Assembly: GCA_903828235.1 (NCBI GenBank)
Contig: CAIKLM010000155.1
Coordinates: 23,610-87,609 of the forward strand
Length of the DNA: 64,000 nt
Direction of reading: 5' to 3'
From: an uncultured beta proteobacterium
Lineage (GTDB): Bacteria > Pseudomonadota > Gammaproteobacteria > Burkholderiales > Burkholderiaceae_C
In this document: piece after piece, positions 42,203-50,884 of the stretch
Numbering within the stretch: position 1 is the stretch's first letter
Layout: every line of letters starts with the position of its first letter
The notes under the pieces: model-generated
The model's database searches: none
What the model saw: the letters and a program-made list of their open reading frames with translations, nothing else
What the model was told of the DNA's origin: nothing
Position numbers and translations under genes: made by a program

Positions 42203-43627
42203 ATGAACCACACCATCTTGAGCCACAGCGCCGCCCTGATGCTGACCGTCGCCCTGACACTGCCCGCCTGGGCACGCCAGGAGGTAGTCATCGGTATTGG
42301 CACCCAGAACACCACCACCAACACCGTGACCGGTGGTGTGGTGCTGAAAGAGCTGAAGCTGATCGAGAAGCACCTGCCCAAGACAGGCAAGTACAAGGAC
42401 ATCAACTTCAAGCTGGATTGGCAGAACTTCACCAGCGGACCGCCCATCACCAACGGCATGATGGCCAAGAAGCTGCACATCGGCATGATGGGTGATTACC
42501 CGCTGCTGGTGAACGGCGCCACGGGTCAAAGCCAGCCCGGCAACGAAACGCAGCTGGTGGCCATCATTGCCTACAACGCCTTCGGCTCGGGCAACGGCCT
42601 GGTGGTCCACAAGGACTCGCCCTACTTCGAGCTGGCAGACCTGAAGGGCAAGAACGTTTCGGTGCCCTTCGGCTCAGCAGCGCACGGCATGCTGCTGCAG
42701 GCGATGCAGTCACGTGGATGGCCTGAGAACTTCTGGAACCTGTCCAGCCAGAGCCCTGAAGTGGGTACCACCAACCTGCAGGAAAAGAAGATCGACGGGC
42801 ACGCCAACTTCGTGCCCTTTGCCGACCTTCTGCCCTACCGCGGCTTCGCCCGCAAGATCTTCGACGGCGCAGAAACCAAGGTGCCCACCTTCCACGGCGT
42901 CGTGGTGCGCAAGGATTTCGCGACCGAGTACCCCGAGGTGGTGGTGGCCTACATCCGGGCGCTGATGGAAGCCAACGCCTGGGTGCGCAGCAACCCCACC
43001 GCCGCCGCCGCCAAGATCGAGGAGTGGACCAAGATCGAGAAGGAGGTGGCCTACCTCTACCTGGGCCCGGGCGGCATCCACACGCTGGACCCCAGCATCA
43101 AGCCGCGTTGGCTGGACACCATCAAGATCGGCCATGAGGTGCTGACCCGGCTGAACCGTGTCAAGCCCCTGGACATCAACGCCTGGGTCAACGAGACCTT
43201 TGTGCGCCAAGCGTTTGCCGCCGTGAAGCAAGACTACGACGCCCAGAAGCAGACGCTCGCCAACTACGACATCACAGGCACCGACCCGCTGTGCAAGACC
43301 GCTGTCACCCGGCCCAAAGAGGCCGGCGAGGTCTGGGCCGAGGGCGTTGCCATCCAGCCGCACGCCTCGACGCTGTGCACACTGGCAGCCATCGGCAAGC
43401 TGCAGGCGTCCGGAAAGAAGTTGCGCGTGGCCTATGTGTACGACAAGGCCCTGGGCATCAAGGTGTTTGCCGACAAGGCGTTTTATGCAGCGAACGCGGC
43501 CGACCCCAAGAAGCCAGTCATCGTGCCATTTCTGTTGAAGAAGGACGCCGAGGCACACGCAACCAGCATCGGCGGCAAGCTGGTGGGCTACGCCGAGGCC
43601 GTGGCCCTGGCGACAGTGCCTTTCTGA
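42203..43627 (+). CDS. ABC transporter substrate-binding protein (NMT1/SsuA-like) with C-terminal NosL-like extension
   Basis: Signal peptide; SBP core (GMMGDYPLLVNGATGQ, DLKGKNVSVPFGSAAHGMLLQAM); C-term KLRVAYVYDKALGIKVFADKAFYAANA..VPFLLKKDAEAHATSIGGKLVGYAEAVA. Confidence 0.8.
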   Translation: MNHTILSHSAALMLTVALTLPAWARQEVVIGIGTQNTTTNTVTGGVVLKELKLIEKHLPKTGKYKDINFKLDWQNFTSGPPITNGMMAKKLHIGMMGDYPLLVNGATGQSQPGNETQLVAIIAYNAFGSGNGLVVHKDSPYFELADLKGKNVSVPFGSAAHGMLLQAMQSRGWPENFWNLSSQSPEVGTTNLQEKKIDGHANFVPFADLLPYRGFARKIFDGAETKVPTFHGVVVRKDFATEYPEVVVAYIRALMEANAWVRSNPTAAAAKIEEWTKIEKEVAYLYLGPGGIHTLDPSIKPRWLDTIKIGHEVLTRLNRVKPLDINAWVNETFVRQAFAAVKQDYDAQKQTLANYDITGTDPLCKTAVTRPKEAGEVWAEGVAIQPHASTLCTLAAIGKLQASGKKLRVAYVYDKALGIKVFADKAFYAANAADPKKPVIVPFLLKKDAEAHATSIGGKLVGYAEAVALATVPF

Positions 43628-43645
43628 CCCGACGGGTAGGCTTCC

Positions 43646-44650
43646 ATGAGCACCTCGCCCTTGCGCCCCTTGTCGGTTGACGCGAGTGCGGCCGACCCTG
43701 TGCCGGCGCCTTCGGCGGCTGACGCTTCGGATCTGCCGCATGCACCAAAGGCAGCGGCTGTCATCGCCTTGGCGCCGGTGCAGGCTGCGGAGACGGCAGC
43801 ACGGCCTGGCATCGCGCATCAGGGCGCGACCAGGGCGCGCGGGGCACAGCTGCGCGCGTGGCTGATGCAGCATGGGGTTGGCAGCCTGCTGGGCGCCTGC
43901 TCCTTGCTGGCCATGGTGCTGTTCTGGCACCTGGCTACGACCTACCGCTGGGACTTCTACATCCGCTTCACCAACCTGCCCACGCCGATGGAAGTGGCGA
44001 CACAGTTGGGCAAGGCGATGGACAACACCAAGTTCATCACCAACGTGGGCATGAGCCTGCGGCGCATCGCCATCGGCTTTGCAGTGGCCACGGTGCTGGG
44101 GGTCGGCTTGGGCCTGCTCATCGGCCGGTACCGTTTGCTGCGCCAGCTCATGTTTCCAGCCATCGAGGCGCTGCGCCCGATTCCTGCCATTGCCTGGGTG
44201 CCCATCTCCATCATGCTGTGGCCCGACAACGAGGTGAGCATTATCTTCATCACCTTCATCGGTGCGTTCTTCCCAATCCTGCTGAACACCGTGTCAGGGG
44301 TGCAGGCGGTGGATGCGGTGCTGCTGCGAGCCGGCCAGTGCCTCGGTGCCCGTGAACCGCAGCTGATGTCGCAAGTGGTGCTGCCCGGCGCTGCGCCGCA
44401 GGTGTTCACCGGCCTGGCGGTGGGCATGGGTGTGGCCTGGGTGTCGCTGATCGCTGCCGAGATGATCTCCGGCCAGTTCGGCGTGGGCTACTTCACCTGG
44501 GAGGCCTACTCCCTGATCTCTTACGCCGACATCGTGCTGGGCATGATCACCATCGGCGTGCTGGGCCTGGGTTGCAGCTGGCTGATCCGGGCAGCCGGCC
44601 GCTGGTGCATGCCCTGGCTCGTCTACAGCAAACCTGGAGGCCAACCATGA
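43646..44650 (+). CDS. ABC transporter permease (SsuC/TauC-like)
   Basis: LRRIAIGFAVATVLGVGLGLLIGRYRLLRQLMFPAIEALRPIPAIAWVPISIMLW. Confidence 0.94.
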   Translation: MSTSPLRPLSVDASAADPVPAPSAADASDLPHAPKAAAVIALAPVQAAETAARPGIAHQGATRARGAQLRAWLMQHGVGSLLGACSLLAMVLFWHLATTYRWDFYIRFTNLPTPMEVATQLGKAMDNTKFITNVGMSLRRIAIGFAVATVLGVGLGLLIGRYRLLRQLMFPAIEALRPIPAIAWVPISIMLWPDNEVSIIFITFIGAFFPILLNTVSGVQAVDAVLLRAGQCLGAREPQLMSQVVLPGAAPQVFTGLAVGMGVAWVSLIAAEMISGQFGVGYFTWEAYSLISYADIVLGMITIGVLGLGCSWLIRAAGRWCMPWLVYSKPGGQP

Positions 44651-45552
44651 ACAGCGCCTTGAAATCGCCGGCGCATGCCAGCGACCTCAACAGCAAACCC
44701 GCCCATCGCGGAGAGATTGAGCTGAAGAACCTGTCGATGTCTTTCGGACAGGGTGCCAGCCAAGTGGTGGCTGTCAAGGGCGTGAACCTCACCGTCGCAC
44801 CGGGCGAGTTCGTCTCGATCATCGGCCCCTCGGGTTGCGGCAAGAGCACGCTGTTGAACGTGGTGGCCGGGTTCACGCCGCCCACCGAAGGTCAGGCCTT
44901 GCTGGACGGCGTGCCCATCACCGGGCCCGGGCCCGGACGCGGCGTCGTGTTCCAGCAGTACTCGCTGTTCCCGTGGATGAGCGTGCGCAAGAACGTCGAG
45001 TTCGGGCTCAAGATGCAGGGCGTGGCGGCCAACAAGCGCGAAACCACGGCGCGCACGCTGCTCGGCCTGGCGGGCCTGCTGGCCTTTGAAAACCACTACC
45101 CCGACCAGCTCTCAGGTGGCATGAAGCAGCGCGTGGGCATCGTGCGTGCGTTAGCCACCAGCCCGCAGGTGATGCTGATGGATGAGCCCTTCGGCGCGCT
45201 GGACGCCCAGACCCGCGTGGTGATGCAGCAGATCCTGACCAACATGTGGCAGAAGTTTCGCCTGTCGGTGCTGTTCATCACCCACGACATCGAAGAAGCC
45301 ATCTTCCTGAGCGACCGCGTGTTCGTGATGACCGCCCGCCCCGGTCGCATCAAGGCCGAGTTGCCCATCCCGCTGCCGCGCCCGCGCACCGCCGAGATGA
45401 TGTCCTCGGTCGAGTTCATCCAGATCCTGCACAAGCTGCGCAACCTGATCCGCGAGGAGAGCCTGGCGGCCATGGGCCATGAGCTGGACGCTGGCGGGCT
45501 GGAGGGTTTTGCGACCGAGGTCGGCCCCTCTGGTGTGCAGCAGCTGGTGTAG
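44647..45552 (+). CDS. ABC transporter ATP-binding protein (SsuB/TauB-like)
   Basis: IIGPSGCGKSTLLNVVAGF (Walker A), LSGGMKQRVGIVRALATSPQVMLMDEPFGALDAQTR. Confidence 0.97.
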   Translation: MNSALKSPAHASDLNSKPAHRGEIELKNLSMSFGQGASQVVAVKGVNLTVAPGEFVSIIGPSGCGKSTLLNVVAGFTPPTEGQALLDGVPITGPGPGRGVVFQQYSLFPWMSVRKNVEFGLKMQGVAANKRETTARTLLGLAGLLAFENHYPDQLSGGMKQRVGIVRALATSPQVMLMDEPFGALDAQTRVVMQQILTNMWQKFRLSVLFITHDIEEAIFLSDRVFVMTARPGRIKAELPIPLPRPRTAEMMSSVEFIQILHKLRNLIREESLAAMGHELDAGGLEGFATEVGPSGVQQLV

Positions 45553-45627
45553 CCCGTGACTGACTTGTGCAGCCCCCGCACTTCGATTTCCGACCCGCTT
45601 CAACCCCAGATCTTGAAGGAGACCCAA

Positions 45628-46611
45628 ATGCTGACGTTCCAACGACGACTGTTGTCAGCCGTCATTTGCCTTACCGCTTTGGGTCTGTGCCCAACCGTCA
45701 TGGCGCAAGAGAAGCTCACTCTGGCACAGAACCAATCACCGATTTCCGGCGTGGCCATCGTGGCCAAGCAGAAGAAGTTCTTCGAGAAACATGGCCTGGA
45801 CGTGACGGTGGCCAACTTCACCACCGGCAAGCAGTGCCTGGACACCGTGGTGGGTGGTGGCGCCGACATTGCGACCACTGCCGAGGCGCCAACGACGGCC
45901 GCCGCCATGTCTGGCCAGAAGATCGCCTTCCTGGCACGCATCAACCACTCGGACCTGAAGACGCTCACGGCCGCCTCCGCGGGCATCAAGTCGGCCCAGG
46001 ACCTGAAAGGCAAGCGCCTGGCTTACACCGCCGGCACCGGTGGCGAGGTCTACAGCCTGGCGCTGCTGAAGAAGGCTGGCCTTGGCAAAGACGATGTGCA
46101 ACTGATCAACCTGCGACCGCAGGACATGGTGAACGCGATGGCCAGCGGCAGCATCGACGCCTACAACACGTGGGAGCCGCATATCACCAACGGCAAGAAG
46201 ACGCTGGGCGCAAAGGTGGCTGAGATCGACACCCGCGGCGTGTATGCCGAGACCTTCAACATCGTGGTGATGCAGGACCTGCTGACCAAGCGCAGGCCGG
46301 CTGTCCAGTCTTTCCTGAGAGCACTGATCGAGGCTGAGGAGTGGATCAAGGCCAACCGCGAAGAGAGCATCGGCATCATTGCCGACTTCGTGGCCATGAA
46401 GCGCGAGGACTTGGCTGCGGTGTATGACAACTTCGTCTACGACGTGGTCCTGGATGACCGAACCTTGAATGTGCTGAACCAGCACGCCGCATGGCGGCTG
46501 TCCAGCGGCAACGCGCCCACTGGCGCCACGATGCCTGACTTCCGGAAGGTGATCGTTGCCGAGCCGCTCAAGAGCATTGCGCCGACGCGCGTGAAGCTGG
46601 CCGGTCTGTGA
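45628..46611 (+). CDS. ABC transporter substrate-binding protein (NMT1/THI5-like)
   Basis: VAKQKKFFEKHGLDVTVANFTTGKQCLDTVVGGGADIATTAEAPTTAAAMSGQKIAFLA. Confidence 0.93.
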   Translation: MLTFQRRLLSAVICLTALGLCPTVMAQEKLTLAQNQSPISGVAIVAKQKKFFEKHGLDVTVANFTTGKQCLDTVVGGGADIATTAEAPTTAAAMSGQKIAFLARINHSDLKTLTAASAGIKSAQDLKGKRLAYTAGTGGEVYSLALLKKAGLGKDDVQLINLRPQDMVNAMASGSIDAYNTWEPHITNGKKTLGAKVAEIDTRGVYAETFNIVVMQDLLTKRRPAVQSFLRALIEAEEWIKANREESIGIIADFVAMKREDLAAVYDNFVYDVVLDDRTLNVLNQHAAWRLSSGNAPTGATMPDFRKVIVAEPLKSIAPTRVKLAGL

Positions 46612-47384
46612 GTTCGACGATGGCTTCGGCGAAGCCCGACGCACCACGTCTGGCGGCTTGGCTTTCGCTGCCGCTCTTCTTCATGGTGTGGCAGCTGGTG
46701 TCGATGTCGGGCTGGGTCAATGCCAGCCTCTTTCCACCGCCGACCGCGGTGCTGAAGGCCCTGTGGACCTGGCTCACCGACGGCCCATTGCTGCGCGACC
46801 TGGGCATGAGCGTGTCGCGCATCGTCATCGGCTTCATGGCCGGTGCCCTGGTGGGCATCGCCACCGGTGTGCTGACGGGCTCCACACCCTTGGCGGCCGG
46901 GTTGCTGGCACCGGTGTTCCAGTTGCTGCGGCCGATTCCGCCCATCGCCTTTGTTCCTTTGGTGATCCTGTGGTTCGGACTGTCTGAGTGGGGCAAGTGG
47001 TTTCTGGTGTTCTGGGGCGTGTTCTTCACGGTCTGGGTGTCCACACACCTGGGCATCCAGCGGGTCGACCCGATCTGGCTGCGGGCCTCGCAATGCCTGG
47101 GTGCACCGCGCCGGGCGCAGTTGCTTCAGGTGATGCTGCCGGCGGCGCTGCCCACGGTACTGGTCGGGTTGCGCACGGCCGTGGGTGTCTCGTTCTACAC
47201 GCTGGTGGCAGCGGAGCTGGCAGGCACCTTCTCGGGTGTGGCTTACCGCATCGAGATTGCTCACCAGAACATGCAGACGGCCCAGATGATGGGCGGGCTG
47301 CTGGTGCTTGGCGCCTTGTCTTCGCTGGCCGACCGGGGCTTTGCCTGGCTGTCGCGCCGGTGGGTGTGGTGGCAAGGCTCTTGA
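46608..47384 (+). CDS. ABC transporter permease (SsuC/TauC-like), second
   Basis: VSRIVIGFMAGALVGIATGVLTGSTPLAAGLLAPVFQLLRPIPPIAFVPLVILWFGLSEWGK. Confidence 0.94.
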   Translation: MSSTMASAKPDAPRLAAWLSLPLFFMVWQLVSMSGWVNASLFPPPTAVLKALWTWLTDGPLLRDLGMSVSRIVIGFMAGALVGIATGVLTGSTPLAAGLLAPVFQLLRPIPPIAFVPLVILWFGLSEWGKWFLVFWGVFFTVWVSTHLGIQRVDPIWLRASQCLGAPRRAQLLQVMLPAALPTVLVGLRTAVGVSFYTLVAAELAGTFSGVAYRIEIAHQNMQTAQMMGGLLVLGALSSLADRGFAWLSRRWVWWQGS

Positions 47385-47439
47385 GCCTGTAGGCCATGGT
47401 CTGTCAACAAGCACTCGAGCAACTGGGTCTGCCATCGCC

Positions 47440-47781
47440 ATGAGTCCCGCCATCCCCACGGCCATCACCGACCACCGCGCCAGTGGGGTGCTGGAAATTG
47501 CCTGGTCCGACGGCACGCTTAGCCGCCTGGGCCACGGCCTGCTGCGCGAAAGCTGCCGTTGCGCCACCTGCGAGCAGCAACGGCGGCACGGCGCCGGCGT
47601 GCCGCCTTCAGACACCACCCTGCGCGTCGTGTGCATCGAGCCGGTGGGCGAGCAGGCCCTGACCCTTGGCTTCAGCGATGGCCATGACCGCGGCATCTAC
47701 CCCTTTGTCTACCTGCGCCAACTGGGCGCGTCTTGCAGCCAACCTACACCATGTCCCACTCCGGCCTCGAACGTGTATTGA
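47440..47781 (+). CDS. DUF971 (GBBH-like N-terminal) domain protein
   Basis: LEIAWSDGTLSRLGHGLLRESCRCATCEQQRRHG..VEPVGEQALTLGFSDGHDRGIYPFVYLRQL. Confidence 0.88.
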   Translation: MSPAIPTAITDHRASGVLEIAWSDGTLSRLGHGLLRESCRCATCEQQRRHGAGVPPSDTTLRVVCIEPVGEQALTLGFSDGHDRGIYPFVYLRQLGASCSQPTPCPTPASNVY

Positions 47782-48527
47782 ACGTTCATCATTGGAATGA
47801 CACGCTGTTCAGCTTTCGCACCACCCGCGACCCTGCACTGCGCTTTCGCAACGGGCACTTCGTGATGCTGGGCTTACCCGTCGAGGGCAAGCCATTGCTG
47901 CGCGCGTACAGCGTGGCCAGCGCCAACCATGACGAACACCTCGAGTTCCTGAGCATCAAGGTACCCAACGGCCCGCTGACCTCGCGTCTGCAGCACCTGC
48001 AGCCGGGCGATGAGCTCATCGTCGGGCGCAAGCCCGTAGGCAGCCTGGTGGTGGACGACTTGCGCCCGGGGCGGCATCTGTACCTGCTGTCCACGGGTAC
48101 CGGGCTGGCGCCGTTCATGAGCATCATCCAGGACCCCGAAACCTACGAGCGCTTCGAGAAGGTGGTGTTGATCCACGGCGTGCGCCTGGTCAGCGAGCTG
48201 GCCTACGCCGAATTCATCGAAAACGGCTTGCCGAAGCACGAGTTCCTGGGCGAACTGGTGCGCGACAAGCTGATCTACTACCCCACGGTCACGCGCGAAG
48301 CCTTCCGCCACCAGGGCCGCTTGACCGAGGTGATTGCTTCCGGCCGCCTGTCTGAAGACATCGGCCTGCCGCCACTCGACCCCGCTCACGACCGCGCCAT
48401 GATCTGCGGCAGCCCGGCCATGCTGGCCGACAGCTGCAGCCTGCTCGACGCGCGCGGCTTCCAGATCAGCCCACGCCAGGGCGAGCTGGGGGACTACGTC
48501 ATCGAACGCGCCTTCGTCGAGAAGTAG
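47751..48527 (+). CDS. fpr: Ferredoxin--NADP reductase (Fpr-like)
   Basis: LRFRNGHFVMLGLPVEGKPLLRAYSVASANHDEHLEFLSIKVPNGPLTSRLQHLQPGDEL; LSTGTGLAPFMSIIQDPETYERF. Confidence 0.94.
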   Translation: MSHSGLERVLNVHHWNDTLFSFRTTRDPALRFRNGHFVMLGLPVEGKPLLRAYSVASANHDEHLEFLSIKVPNGPLTSRLQHLQPGDELIVGRKPVGSLVVDDLRPGRHLYLLSTGTGLAPFMSIIQDPETYERFEKVVLIHGVRLVSELAYAEFIENGLPKHEFLGELVRDKLIYYPTVTREAFRHQGRLTEVIASGRLSEDIGLPPLDPAHDRAMICGSPAMLADSCSLLDARGFQISPRQGELGDYVIERAFVEK

Positions 48528-48536
48528 CCGACTGCC

Positions 48537-49643
48537 ATGACCGCCGGGGACACGCAGGCGCCCGAACCGCCAGTGCAAGAGCGGCTTGAAAGGCCCCAGG
48601 TGTTGGCGCCAGGCGGGCCGCGCAGGCTGGCTGCCCGTTGGCTAGCTTGGCTGGCTGCACGCTGGCCCGGGCTGCTGCTGTGCGCGGTCATCGCCATGGC
48701 CGCCAGCCTCATCTCGCGCTTGCACGGTGGCCCGCAGCTGATGTATGCCTTGCTGCTGGGCGTGGCTTTCCACTTCCTCTATGCCGACCAGCGCATCCGA
48801 CCCGGGGTTGAACTGGCCACAGGCTTGGTCTTGCGACTGGGGGTGGCCTTGCTGGGCGCACGCATCACTTTGGATCAGATCGCCGCGTTGGGTTGGGGCA
48901 CCGCAGGGGCGGTGATGGCCTGCGTGCTGAGCACCGTGCTTGTGGGCGTCGGTCTGGCCCGCCGGCTCGGGCTGAGCCCAGCGCAGGGCTTCTTGTCCGG
49001 CGGGGCCACCGCCATTTGCGGTGCGTCTGCCGCATTGGCCATCGCAGCTGTGCTGCCGCGGGGTCGCGAGCAGGACCGGTTCACGCTTTTGGTGGTGGTG
49101 GCGGTCACCGCGCTTTCCACCGTTGCGATGCTCGTCTACCCGCTGATCGCGCACGCCTTGCAGTTGTCGCCCGCGCAGGCAGGTCTGTTTCTAGGCGGCT
49201 CGATCCACGATGTAGCGCAGGTGGTGGCTGCGGGCTACCTGTTGGGCTCCGAAACCGGCGACACGGCCACCCTGGTGAAGCTGTTCCGTGTGGCCTTGCT
49301 CGCGCTGGTGGTGGTGGCTGCGGCTACCGCCTTCCGCCCTGCTTTAGAAGACCACGGCTCCGATGCAAGACCAGGACTGCTGAAGCTGGTGCCCTGGTTC
49401 CTGTGGCTGTTCATGCTGTTGGTGCTGCTGCAGTCGGTACACGCCCTGCCGCCTGCGGCGCTGCCCGTGGTCAGCGAGGTCTCGCGCGACTGCCTGGTGG
49501 TGGCCATCGCCGCGCTGGGCATCAAGACATCTTTCCAGGCCTTGTTCCAGACCGGCTGGCGGCCGTTCGTTCTGCTGCTCGTCGAAACCCTCTGGCTGGC
49601 TGTGGCCTTGCTGGTGGCGGTGCTGATCGGGCTGCCGCGCTAA
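48537..49643 (+). CDS. YeiH family putative sulfate exporter
   Basis: GVELATGLVLRLGVALLGARITLDQI, LSGGATAICGASAALAIAAVLP, GGSIHDVAQVVAAGYLLG. Confidence 0.93.
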   Translation: MTAGDTQAPEPPVQERLERPQVLAPGGPRRLAARWLAWLAARWPGLLLCAVIAMAASLISRLHGGPQLMYALLLGVAFHFLYADQRIRPGVELATGLVLRLGVALLGARITLDQIAALGWGTAGAVMACVLSTVLVGVGLARRLGLSPAQGFLSGGATAICGASAALAIAAVLPRGREQDRFTLLVVVAVTALSTVAMLVYPLIAHALQLSPAQAGLFLGGSIHDVAQVVAAGYLLGSETGDTATLVKLFRVALLALVVVAAATAFRPALEDHGSDARPGLLKLVPWFLWLFMLLVLLQSVHALPPAALPVVSEVSRDCLVVAIAALGIKTSFQALFQTGWRPFVLLLVETLWLAVALLVAVLIGLPR

Positions 49644-49783
49644 GCACGTCCAAGGTGCGCTTGCACCTGTTAGGCGCTGGCCGCCACGTGAGCTGGTGCA
49701 CCAGACAGCGCAGCACCCCGAGAAAGCCCCTCAGAAGACGCCGCTGGGCGCGTCTTGGCACTGGCACGAAATTGGCTAGTCAC

Positions 49784-49795
49784 TTGTTATAACAA
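49784..49795. promoter_or_regulatory. Candidate GntR/HutC-type operator TTGTTATAACAA
   Basis: Perfect palindrome 37 bp upstream of the SBP ATG; TGTNATAACA core shared with 37935-37948. Confidence 0.55.
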
Positions 49796-49832
49796 CTTGA
49801 ACGCCATCCCAAAAACTCAACCCGAGGTTCAC

Positions 49833-50846
49833 ATGAGCAAACGTCTGTTCAGCTTCATCTTCTCGGTCTTGTGCATGCTGGCTTCAGCCGGCGTCCAGGC
49901 CCAGGGCAAACCACTGCGTATTGGCTTCCAAACCGGCGACATCAACGTGCTGTTGATGTACGCCAGCCAGACGGGCCAATTCGCCAAGCAGGGCATCGAA
50001 CTCAAGATGACACCCTTTCCTGCAGGTCCGGCCATGCTGCCGGCCCTGGCCGCAGGCGAAATTGACTTCGCGTGGATGGGTGAATTCCCGGCTGTCACCG
50101 GTTACTCCAACGGCATGCCCATCGAGATCCTGATGATGGAGCGCTTGGACTTCACCAACGTCCGCCTGGTGGTGAACCCGGCCTCCGGCATCCAGAAGCT
50201 GGCCGACCTGAAGGGCAAGAAGGTGGCCGTGTCCGTCGGCTCGACCAGCCACAACCACCTGCTCAAGGCCTTGGCGCCAGCCGGCCTGAAGCAGGAGGAC
50301 GTGACGATGGTCAACCTCTCGCCGGCCAACATGCCCCCAGCCTATGTGGCGGGCCAGGTGGATGCGGCGCTGACATGGGAGCCCAACGTGGGCTTGATGG
50401 AGAAGGCCGGAGCGCGCCCGATCGCCAGCACCCAGAGCCTGGGCATGATCACCGGCGGCATCTGGGTCGCGCGCCAGGCCTTCACCAAGGACAACCCCGA
50501 GACCGTCCAGGCCTTCCTGAAGGTTTGGCGAGACGCGCAGAAGGCCTATGCCAGCAACCCTGGCGATGTGCGCCAACACGAGGCCAAGCGGGTCGGCCAG
50601 ACCGCACAGGAGTTCGATGCCCTCATCGCCCGACAGACCGCCAGCCACCCGAGCTTCGAGCAACTGCTCACGGCCGATTTCATGGGCCCACCGGGCAAGG
50701 AGCTCGACTCCCGCCTGATGAAGCACCTGCAGGGCATCGGTGCCTTCCTGGTGTCTGAAAAGCGCATCAGCGCAGCCCCATCTGACTGGACGCGGCTGTT
50801 CAACACCCGGCCGCTTCAGGAGTTCCTGCGCGCTGAGAAGAAGTAA
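49833..50846 (+). CDS. ABC transporter substrate-binding protein (SsuA/TauA-like)
   Basis: LRIGFQTGDINVLLMYASQTGQFAKQGIELKMTPFPAGPAMLPALAAGEIDFAWMGEFPAVTGYSNGMP. Confidence 0.93.
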   Translation: MSKRLFSFIFSVLCMLASAGVQAQGKPLRIGFQTGDINVLLMYASQTGQFAKQGIELKMTPFPAGPAMLPALAAGEIDFAWMGEFPAVTGYSNGMPIEILMMERLDFTNVRLVVNPASGIQKLADLKGKKVAVSVGSTSHNHLLKALAPAGLKQEDVTMVNLSPANMPPAYVAGQVDAALTWEPNVGLMEKAGARPIASTQSLGMITGGIWVARQAFTKDNPETVQAFLKVWRDAQKAYASNPGDVRQHEAKRVGQTAQEFDALIARQTASHPSFEQLLTADFMGPPGKELDSRLMKHLQGIGAFLVSEKRISAAPSDWTRLFNTRPLQEFLRAEKK

Positions 50847-50884
50847 AGCACAGGGCCGACCTTTCACCACCGACAGACACCACC

